5,974 nucleotides of DNA from JBGPIT01 sp041485125 (lineage in GTDB: Bacteria > Desulfobacterota > Binatia > UTPRO1). A program made the position numbers and the translations under genes. Shown here piece by piece: positions 1 to 5,974 of the stretch. The notes beneath the pieces are model-generated. The model made no database searches. It was not told where the DNA came from and saw only the letters and a list, made by a program, of their open reading frames with translations. Each line of letters opens with the position of its first letter. Position 1 is the stretch's first letter. The DNA lies in assembly GCA_041485125.1 (NCBI GenBank), contig JBGPIT010000312.1, positions 1 through 5,974 on the forward strand. The letters are read 5' to 3'.

Positions 1-872
1 CCGCCGCCGTGCGGCGTCGAGAAGGTCTTGTGCAGGTTGAACTGGAGGACGTCGGCGCCCATGGCGCCCGGCTTGGCGACGCCCATGAGCGCGTTCATGT
101 TGGCGCCGTCGCAGTAGACCAGCGCGCCGACGCCGTGCACGGCCTCGGCGATCGCCGCGATCTCGCGCTCGAAGACGCCGAGCGTGTTGGGATTGGTGAT
201 CATGCACGCCGCAACGTCGGGTCCGAGCAGGCCGCGCACGGTCTCGACCTCGAGCATGCCGGCGCGGTTCGCGGGCACCTCGGTGACGGTATAGCCGCAG
301 AGCGCGGCGCTCGCCGGGTTGGTGCCGTGGGCGCTCGCCGGGATCAGCACGCGCCGGCGCGGGTCGCCGCGATCGACGTGGTAGGCGCGGATCATCTTCA
401 AGCCGGTGAGCTCGCCGTGCGCGCCGGCGGCGGGCTGCAGGCTGATGCCGGGGAGGCCGGCGATCTCGCGCAGGAAGTCGGCGAGCCGCGCCATCAGCTC
501 GAGCGCGCCTTGCGTCCAACGGTCGGGCAGCAACGGATGCAGCTGCGCGAAGCCAACGAGGCGCGCGACCGCCTCGTTCATGAGCGGGTTGTACTTCATC
601 GTGCACGAGCCGAGTGGATAGAGCGTCGTCGCGGCGCTCAGGTTCCACTGCGAGAGGCGCGTGAAGTGCCGCACCACCTCGAGCTCGCTCACCTCGGGCA
701 GGCCGGCGAGATCGTCGTCGCGCAGGAGCGCCGGTGGAATCGCGTCGGCGACCGCGCCACGCCCGTCATCGGTGCCGACTACGGTGGCGCTCCGGCCGGA
801 CGCGCCGCGCTCGAAGATCAACGGCTCGGGAAGGAGACCGCCCCGCAAGACCGCGCCCGGCCGCTCGCTCAT
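1..872 (-). CDS. gcvPB: Glycine dehydrogenase (decarboxylating) subunit 2, P-protein beta subunit, partial (3' end beyond left edge)
   Basis: PLP-binding subunit of the split P-protein of the glycine cleavage system. With GcvPA it decarboxylates glycine and loads the aminomethyl group on lipoyl-GcvH in the cytosol. The frame stays open from an ATG at 872-870 to the window edge, giving 290 complete codons; the family is usually about 480-500 residues, so the C-terminal ~40% is missing only because the window ends. Visible family motifs are YPLGSCTMKYNP (residues 85-96), QPAAGAHGELTG (146-157), SAHGTNPASA (180-189), NPNTLGVFE (227-235), CDGANMNA (254-261) and NLHKTFSTPHGGG near the break. Lys282 in NLHKTFS is the expected PLP Schiff-base lysine. 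The start is set by the ATGA overlap with the gcvPA stop, which suggests translational coupling; only a weak AAGG lies upstream. Identity is near certain from these motifs. Confidence 0.96.
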   Translation of the reverse strand, partial: MSERPGAVLRGGLLPEPLIFERGASGRSATVVGTDDGRGAVADAIPPALLRDDDLAGLPEVSELEVVRHFTRLSQWNLSAATTLYPLGSCTMKYNPLMNEAVARLVGFAQLHPLLPDRWTQGALELMARLADFLREIAGLPGISLQPAAGAHGELTGLKMIRAYHVDRGDPRRRVLIPASAHGTNPASAALCGYTVTEVPANRAGMLEVETVRGLLGPDVAACMITNPNTLGVFEREIAAIAEAVHGVGALVYCDGANMNALMGVAKPGAMGADVLQFNLHKTFSTPHGG

Positions 873-2215
873 GCCGCCTTGCCCTTCGCGGCCGAGAGCG
901 CGTGCACTAGTCGATCCATCGCGGCCTCGTCGTGCATCTCGGTCGCGCAGAGGAGGAGCGAGTCGTCGAGCTCGGGGTACCAATCGCCGAGCGGCAAACC
1001 GGCGACGACGCCGGCCTCGAGAGCCGTCTCCCAGCGCCGCCGCGCGTCCGGCAACGTGAGGACGAACTCGTTGAAGTACGGCGCCGCGAAACGCACCCGA
1101 CCGACCGCTGCGAGTCTGGTCGCGAGCGCGTGCGCCGTGGCGACGTTGCGCTCGGCGAGCGCGCGCAGGCCGTGGCGTCCGAGCAAGGAGAGATAGATCG
1201 TCACCTGCAACGAGCAGAGTCCGTGATTGGTGCAGATGTTCGAAGTCGCGCGCTCGCGCCGGATGTGCTGCTCGCGGGTCGCGAGCGTGAGGACGAAGCC
1301 GCGCCGCCCGTCGGCGTCGACGGTCTCGCCGACGAGCCGTCCGGGCAAGTTCCGGAGAAACGTCTGGCGGCTCGCGAAGAGACCGAGGCCGGGTCCGCCG
1401 TACGCGAGCGGCAGACCGAGGCTCTGGGCCTCGGCGGCGACGATGTCGGCGCCGCACGCGCCCGGCGCCTTCAGCACGGCGAGCGCGAGCGCCTCGCCGG
1501 TCGCGCTGACGAGCAGCGACTCGGCGGCGTGTGCCGCCTCCGCGGTGACGGAGAGATCCTCGATCACGCCGAGGACGTTCGGGTAGCCGACGACGAAGCA
1601 GGCGGCGCGCGCGAGTAGCTCGTGCGACGGCAGCTCGGTACGGCCGTCGGGACCGAACGGGACCTCGATCACCTCGACGTCGCCGAGGCCGGCGAGGTAC
1701 GTCGCGATCGTCTGGCGATAGTGCGGGTGCAGCGCGCGCGAGAGCAGGATCATCGAGCGCCCGGGCTGGAGACGCAGCGACATCAGCACCGCCTCGGCGG
1801 TCGCGGTCGCGCCGTCGTACATGCCGGCGTTCGCGACCTCCATACCGGTCAGGGCCGCGACCACCGACTGGAACTCGAACGACGCCTGCAACGTGCCCTG
1901 GCTCACCTCCGGCTGGTACGGCGTATAGGCGGTCGCGAACTCCGCCCGACCGGCGAGCTGCTCGACCGCCGCGGGCACGAAATGCGGATAGGCGCCGGCG
2001 CCGAGAAAGACGGCGGTATCGTCGACCCGGTTCTGCGCCGCGAGCGCCGCGAGCTCGGCGCGCACCTCGCGCTCGCCGATGCCGGCCGGCAGCGCGAGCG
2101 CGGCGCTCGCACGGAGCTCGGCCGGCACGTGCGCGACCAGGTCGGCGACGCTCGGCGCGCCGATCGCCGCGAGCATCGCCGCAATCTCGTCGGGAGTGTG
2201 GGGAGTGAAGCGCAC
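869..2215 (-). CDS. gcvPA: Glycine dehydrogenase (decarboxylating) subunit 1, P-protein alpha subunit
   Basis: Alpha subunit of the split glycine decarboxylase, partner of GcvPB. At 448 residues it has the normal length for this subunit. Recognisable stretches are the N-terminal RFTPHTPDEI, FLGAGAYPHFVP (70-81), TAYTPYQPEVSQG (95-107), NAGMYDGATATAEA (129-142), YGGPGLGLFA (272-281), and the C-terminal LPGRLVGE (290-297) and TREQHIRRERATSNICTN (313-330). The fold is a PLP type I aminotransferase-like domain, but in the split enzyme the PLP lysine sits in the beta subunit. The GTG at 2215-2213 is the first possible start after the gcvH stop, because the 17 in-frame codons between contain no ATG, GTG or TTG, and it yields the conserved N-terminus. 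No clear Shine-Dalgarno precedes it; the mRNA just upstream actually reads CUCCU. The stop overlaps the gcvPB start by four bases. Confidence 0.97.
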   Translation of the reverse strand: MRFTPHTPDEIAAMLAAIGAPSVADLVAHVPAELRASAALALPAGIGEREVRAELAALAAQNRVDDTAVFLGAGAYPHFVPAAVEQLAGRAEFATAYTPYQPEVSQGTLQASFEFQSVVAALTGMEVANAGMYDGATATAEAVLMSLRLQPGRSMILLSRALHPHYRQTIATYLAGLGDVEVIEVPFGPDGRTELPSHELLARAACFVVGYPNVLGVIEDLSVTAEAAHAAESLLVSATGEALALAVLKAPGACGADIVAAEAQSLGLPLAYGGPGLGLFASRQTFLRNLPGRLVGETVDADGRRGFVLTLATREQHIRRERATSNICTNHGLCSLQVTIYLSLLGRHGLRALAERNVATAHALATRLAAVGRVRFAAPYFNEFVLTLPDARRRWETALEAGVVAGLPLGDWYPELDDSLLLCATEMHDEAAMDRLVHALSAAKGKAA

Positions 2216-2234
2216 GCTAGGAGTGGCGCCGCCC

Positions 2235-2266
2235 CCGGACCCGCGCGCACGTCGGCGACCGGACCC
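2235..2266 (-). repeat. 8-bp direct repeat in the gcvH-gcvPA intergenic spacer
   Basis: The 51-base gap between gcvH and gcvPA (2216-2266) contains CCGGACCC on the plus strand twice, at 2235-2242 and 2259-2266, with repeat starts 24 bases apart. In the gcvPA reading frame both copies encode Gly-Ser within a stop-free 17-codon spacer. The repeat is short and the region is very GC-rich, so chance is a fair explanation. I see no strong intrinsic terminator in this gap, which agrees with cotranscription of gcvH and gcvPA. Confidence 0.35.
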
Positions 2267-2656
2267 TCACGCCTTCTCCTTGGCGACGAAGGCCTCGTAC
2301 GCCGCGGCGGTCATCAGCGCGCCGATCGCCGAAGGATCGTCGGGCTTCAGCCGGAGCATCCAGCCCTCGCCATACGGATCTTGGTTGACGATCTCGGGAT
2401 TGGCGGCGAGCTTGTCGTTGATCGCCGCGACGGTGCCCGCGATCGGCGCGTAGACGTCGCTCACCGCCTTCACGGACTCGACGACACCGAGCGGCTTGCC
2501 GACCTCGAGACGCGCGCCGACCGCGGGCAGCTCGACGAAGACGATGTCGCCGAGCTCCTCTTGCGCGAAGTCGGTGATGCCGATGGTCGCAACGCCGTCC
2601 GCGAGCCGCACCCATTCATGCTCTTCCGAGTACCGAAGATCCGCCGGGGTCTGCAT
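2267..2656 (-). CDS. gcvH: Glycine cleavage system H protein (lipoyl carrier)
   Basis: Small lipoylated shuttle protein that carries the aminomethyl intermediate from the P-protein to GcvT and then returns reduced lipoate to the L-protein. Its 129 residues match the usual length of 125-130. The sequence shows RYSEEHEWVR (8-17), GITDFAQEELGDIVFVELP (26-44) and the lipoylation motif GVVESVKAVSDVYAP, with Lys63 as the predicted lipoyl attachment site. The C-terminal part has the conserved NDKLAANPEIVNQDPYGEGW pattern. The ATG at 2656-2654 is preceded by the best ribosome binding site of the operon (AAAGGAG, 8-base spacing). The gene lies 19 bases after gcvT. Other lipoyl-domain proteins are excluded by length and motifs. 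Confidence 0.98.
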   Translation of the reverse strand: MQTPADLRYSEEHEWVRLADGVATIGITDFAQEELGDIVFVELPAVGARLEVGKPLGVVESVKAVSDVYAPIAGTVAAINDKLAANPEIVNQDPYGEGWMLRLKPDDPSAIGALMTAAAYEAFVAKEKA

Positions 2657-2664
2657 CCGCTAGG

Positions 2665-2671
2665 CTCCTTT
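2665..2671 (-). promoter_or_regulatory. Strong Shine-Dalgarno of gcvH
   Basis: The minus strand reads AAAGGAG eight bases before the gcvH ATG. It stands out because gcvPA and gcvPB have weak or no such sites and gcvT relies on a GGAG inside folD. This would favour higher translation of the H carrier protein, plausible because H protein is used as a co-substrate by all the other components. The motif is directly seen; the effect on dosage is inference. Confidence 0.85.
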
Positions 2672-2675
2672 CACC

Positions 2676-3769
<1,094 letters not shown>

Positions 3770-3773
<4 letters not shown>

Positions 3774-4618
3774 GCCTCCGCTCCGGCCGCGCGCGCGGTG
3801 TTCGCCATCAGCATCGCGACCGTCATCGGGCCGACGCCGCCGGGCACGGGCGTGATCCACCCTGCCCGCTCCTTCGCCGTCGCGAACTCGACGTCGCCGA
3901 CGAGCTTTCCCACCGCAGTGCGGTTGATGCCGACGTCGATCACGACCGCGCCTTCCTTGATCCAATCGCCTCGCACGAGCTCGGCGCGTCCGACCGCGGC
4001 GACCACGACGTCGGCCTCGCCGACCACGCCGGCGAGGTCGCGCGTGCGCGAGTGGCAGAGCGTCACGGTCGCGTGGCGCTCGAGCAGGAGCAGGGCGACC
4101 GGCTTGCCGACGAGCGAGCTCCTGCCGACCACGACCGCACGCGCGCCGCGGAGCTCGAGGCCGGTCTCGTCGATGAGACGCATCACGCCGAGCGGCGTGC
4201 ACGGCCGGAGCCCGGGCATGCCGACCATCAGGCGGCCCTGGCTCGCGACCGTCAGACCGTCGACGTCCTTTTCGGGCGCGATCGCCTCGGTGACGGCGTG
4301 GGCGTCGACGCCTGCCGGCAACGGCAGCTGCACGAGGATGCCGTGCACGTCGGGTTGCCGGTTGAGCTCGCAGACGAGCGCAATCAACTCGGCGGTGCTG
4401 GTGTCGGCGTCGAGGCGATGGCCGAACGACCGCATGCCGACCTCGGCGCACGCCTTCTCTTTGCTGTCGACGTACACGCGCGACGCCGGGTCGTCGCCGA
4501 CGAGGACGGTCGCGAGGCCCGGCACGATGCCGCGGCGAGCGCGCAGCGCCTCGACGCGCCGAGCGACCTCGCTGCGCACGGCCCGCGCCACTGCCTTCCC
4601 GTCGAGGACGTTCCCCAT
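3770..4618 (-). CDS. folD: Bifunctional methylenetetrahydrofolate dehydrogenase / methenyltetrahydrofolate cyclohydrolase
   Basis: Cytosolic enzyme that oxidises 5,10-methylene-THF with NADP to 5,10-methenyl-THF and hydrolyses this to 10-formyl-THF. Its 282 residues match the family (280-300). The N-terminal catalytic domain shows YVDSKEKACAEVG (49-61), with Tyr49 and Lys53 matching the catalytic Tyr/Lys pair, GILVQLPLP (93-101) with Gln97, and KDVDG (117-121) with Asp120. PCTPLG (139-144) links to the Rossmann part: VVVGRSSLVGKPVA (162-175), TLCHSRT (186-192), VIDVGINR (226-233) and the C-terminal signature ITPVPGGVGPMT (255-266). The ATG at 4618-4616 gives the usual MGNVLDGK N-terminus and has a GGAG five bases upstream. 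The frame is open further upstream across the antisense of ald, which is an artefact of high G+C. As first gene of the gcv operon it processes the product of GcvT. Confidence 0.97.
3781..3784 (-). promoter_or_regulatory. Ribosome binding site supporting the GTG start of gcvT
   Basis: GGAG on the minus strand lies seven bases before the gcvT GTG, inside the last codons of folD. A second GGAGG is only one base from the GTG and is too close to act. The site supports the GTG at 3773 as the start in a frame that is open far upstream. Confidence 0.65.
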
Positions 4619-4623
4619 GCGCG

Positions 4624-4627
4624 CTCC
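4624..4627 (-). promoter_or_regulatory. Ribosome binding site of folD
   Basis: GGAG on the minus strand, five bases before the folD ATG, set in CGCGGAGCGCGC. It selects the ATG at 4618 in a frame with no nearby upstream stop. Confidence 0.6.
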
Positions 4628-4634
4628 GCGCTGA

Positions 4635-4662
4635 GCTATATATCGAGAGGCCGCTTTGTAAA
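4635..4662 (-). promoter_or_regulatory. Predicted sigma70-type promoter for the folD-gcvTHPAPB operon
   Basis: On the minus strand TTTACA (4662-4657, five of six matches to TTGACA) is followed after 16 bases by TATAGC (4640-4635, four of six to TATAAT). An overlapping TATATA at 4642-4637 is a better box but only 14 bases away. Transcription would start near 4628, giving a leader of only about 10 bases with GGAG at its very front. The stretch is clearly AT-rich in a ~70% G+C window. There is no room for a glycine riboswitch between this promoter and folD. Predicted by eye only. Confidence 0.45.
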
Positions 4663-4684
4663 GGTCGGACGCTCTCTCTAGAAT
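4656..4684 (+). promoter_or_regulatory. Predicted sigma70-type promoter for ald (leaderless start)
   Basis: TTGTAA (4656-4661, four of six to TTGACA), a 17-base spacer, then TAGAAT (4679-4684, five of six to TATAAT). The expected start of transcription, seven bases after the -10 box, is 4691, the G of the ald GTG codon. No Shine-Dalgarno lies between the -10 box and the start codon, which agrees with a leaderless mRNA. Its -35 box overlaps that of the folD promoter on the other strand. Seen by eye; the start site is inferred from spacing. Confidence 0.55.
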
Positions 4685-4690
4685 TCGCAC

Positions 4691-5788
4691 GTGCGCGTCG
4701 GCGTTCCGAAAGAGATCAAGCCCGAGGAAACTCGCGTCGCGATCACGCCGAGCGGCGTCGCCGCGCTGGTCGCGCGCGGTCACGAGGTGATCGTCGAGCA
4801 CGGCGCCGGCCGCGGCAGCAGCATCGAGGACGCCGCGTTCGTCGCCGCCGGCGCGAGCCTCGCCGCCGTCGACGCGGTGTGGTCGCGCGCCGAGATGATC
4901 CTCAAGGTGAAGGAGCCGATCGGCCCCGAGATCGCGCGGCTGCGGCCCGGCCTCATCCTCTTCACCTATCTCCACCTCGCCGCCAACGAGGAGCTGACCC
5001 GCGCGCTGATCGAGAGGCGCGTGCGCGCGATCGCCTACGAGACCATCCAGCTCGACGACGGCTCGCTGCCGCTGCTGGCGCCGATGAGCGAGGTCGCCGG
5101 ACGGCTCGCGATCCAGGCCGGTGCCTGGTGCCTGCAAGCGAGCCACGGCGGCCGCGGCGTCCTGCTCTCTGGCGTCTCGGGCGTGCGCCCCGGGAAGATC
5201 GTCATCCTCGGTGCCGGCATCGCCGGCTCGAGCGCGTGCCAGGTCGCGGTCGGGCTCGGCGCCCGCGTCAGCATCCTCGACGTGCACCCCGCCAAGCTGC
5301 GCTACGTCCACGACATCCTCGGCGGCCACGTCACCACGGTGATGTCGAACCGGGCCAACATCGAGGAAGAGGTGACGCGCGCGGACCTGGTCGTCGGGAC
5401 CGTGCTCATCCCGGGCGCGAAGGCGCCGAAGCTGATCTCGCGCGCGATGGTGCGGGCGATGCGGCCGGGCTCCGCGCTGGTCGACGTGTCGATCGATCAA
5501 GGCGGCTGCTCGGAGACGTCGCGCCCGACGTCGCACCACGACCCGATCTACATCGAGGAGGGCGTGGTCCACTACTGCGTCACCAACATGCCCGGCGCCG
5601 TGCCGCACACCGCGACCTACGCGCTCACCAACGCGACGCTCTCCTACGCGCTCGACCTCGCCGACGCCGGCTTCGAGGTCGCGGTCGCGCACGACCCGGC
5701 GCTCCGGCGCGGCGTCAACGTCGCCGACGGCGTCGTCCGGCATCCCGGCGTCGCGGCGGCGTTCAACCTCCCGCACCGCGAGTCGTAG
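4691..5788 (+). CDS. ald: Alanine dehydrogenase
   Basis: NAD-dependent L-alanine dehydrogenase: L-alanine + NAD + H2O to pyruvate + ammonia + NADH, reversible, in the cytosol, usually a homohexamer. The 365 residues are close to the usual ~370. The N-terminal catalytic domain shows RVGVPKEIKPEETRVAITP (2-20) with Arg15, LKVKEP (71-76) with Lys74, and FTYLHLAANEEL (91-102) with His95, matching the substrate-binding and catalytic residues of characterised enzymes. The Rossmann domain has VILGAGIAGSSA (171-182) and Asp197 for NAD ribose. VPGAKAPKL-like IPGAKAPKLIS (240-250), VDVSIDQGG with Asp269, and NMPGAVPHTATYALTNAT complete the signature. GTG at 4691 is the earliest possible start, since an in-frame TAG lies four codons upstream at 4679-4681. 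It is divergent from folD-gcv. Related saccharopine or NAD(P) transhydrogenase proteins are excluded by these motifs. Confidence 0.97.
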   Translation: MRVGVPKEIKPEETRVAITPSGVAALVARGHEVIVEHGAGRGSSIEDAAFVAAGASLAAVDAVWSRAEMILKVKEPIGPEIARLRPGLILFTYLHLAANEELTRALIERRVRAIAYETIQLDDGSLPLLAPMSEVAGRLAIQAGAWCLQASHGGRGVLLSGVSGVRPGKIVILGAGIAGSSACQVAVGLGARVSILDVHPAKLRYVHDILGGHVTTVMSNRANIEEEVTRADLVVGTVLIPGAKAPKLISRAMVRAMRPGSALVDVSIDQGGCSETSRPTSHHDPIYIEEGVVHYCVTNMPGAVPHTATYALTNATLSYALDLADAGFEVAVAHDPALRRGVNVADGVVRHPGVAAAFNLPHRES

Positions 5789-5791
5789 GGC

Positions 5792-5812
5792 CGCGCCGGC
5801 CCGGCCGGCGCG
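5792..5812 (+). terminator. GC-rich hairpin after ald, possible terminator
   Basis: CGCGCCGGC (5792-5800), a 3-base loop and GCCGGCGCG (5804-5812) form a perfect 9-bp all-GC stem starting three bases after the ald stop. No T-tract follows, so it is not a classical intrinsic terminator. A second weaker stem, GATCGTC/GATGATC (5818-5824 with 5831-5837, one G-U pair, 6-base loop), follows directly. The pair could end transcription or protect the ald mRNA 3' end. In this base composition a GC palindrome of this length is suggestive but not proof. Confidence 0.45.
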
Positions 5813-5974
5813 ACGTCGATCGTCGTCACGGATGATCTGTGCTCGCGCTCAACGTGGTGATGCTGCTCTACCCGATCGCGGCGGTGAAACGCTGGCAGCT
5901 CGGGCAGTGACACGCGCCGTGATCGCGGACGCGCGGCCGGCATCGCACGGCGACCGGCGCGGACGGCGGGCGCA
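5813..5974. other. Right-edge non-coding stretch, no supported gene
   Basis: These ~160 bases hold the minor stem noted after ald and a 23-codon plus-strand frame (GTG 5839-5841, TGA 5908-5910) with a hydrophobic run NVVMLLYPIAAV followed by KRWQLGQ. That frame is preceded by an immediate in-frame TGA and has no Shine-Dalgarno. I do not call it a gene; it could be a decayed fragment, a tiny membrane peptide or chance. A GTG at 5920 opens a plus-strand frame to the window edge, but its short Arg-rich product is not recognisable. No tRNA, repeat or attachment site is visible. Confidence 0.5.

Noticed and set aside
4677..4686. Adjacent TCTAGA and GAATTC (XbaI/EcoRI sites) resembling a cloning junction
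   Set aside because: The sequence continues smoothly into the ald start and fits a -10 box (TAGAAT); base composition on both sides is the same and no other vector-like sequence is present.
5839..5910. 23-codon plus-strand open frame as a gene
   Set aside because: Too short, no Shine-Dalgarno, no recognised homology; kept only as a low-interest observation.

Overview
This is a GC-rich bacterial chromosomal segment (about 70% G+C by eye) carrying one-carbon and amino-acid metabolism genes. Nothing in it looks mobile, phage-derived or CRISPR-like. The very high G+C, the frequent GTG starts and the split glycine decarboxylase (separate PA and PB subunits) suit a GC-rich, possibly uncultivated lineage such as Myxococcota, Desulfobacterota, Binatota or Rokubacteria. 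That placement is only an impression from protein style and needs a database search.

Layout. The minus strand, read right to left from about 4630, carries one tightly packed apparent operon: folD (4618-3770), gcvT (3773-2676), gcvH (2656-2267), gcvPA (2215-869) and gcvPB (872 to beyond the left edge, so partial). FolD/gcvT and gcvPA/gcvPB each overlap by 4 bases. The other two gaps are 19 and 51 bases. On the plus strand, ald (4691-5788) is transcribed divergently from folD. The 72-base gap between folD and ald holds back-to-back promoter-like sequences whose -35 boxes overlap. A 9-bp all-GC hairpin follows the ald stop codon. The last ~160 bases hold no gene I can support.

How the genes work together. 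GcvPA and GcvPB form the glycine decarboxylase (P-protein), which passes the aminomethyl group to the lipoyl arm of GcvH. GcvT releases ammonia and moves the one-carbon unit to tetrahydrofolate, giving 5,10-methylene-THF. FolD then interconverts that with 10-formyl-THF, so the operon links glycine breakdown (or, in reverse, synthesis) to the formyl-folate pool. The fourth cleavage-system component, dihydrolipoamide dehydrogenase (L-protein), is not in the window. Ald interconverts L-alanine with pyruvate, ammonia and NADH. Some Ald enzymes also aminate glyoxylate to glycine, which would connect it to its neighbour operon.

I found no undescribed system. The most interesting points are the compact divergent control region, with ald predicted to be leaderless, and the stop-free Gly/Ser/Arg in-frame spacer between gcvH and gcvPA.
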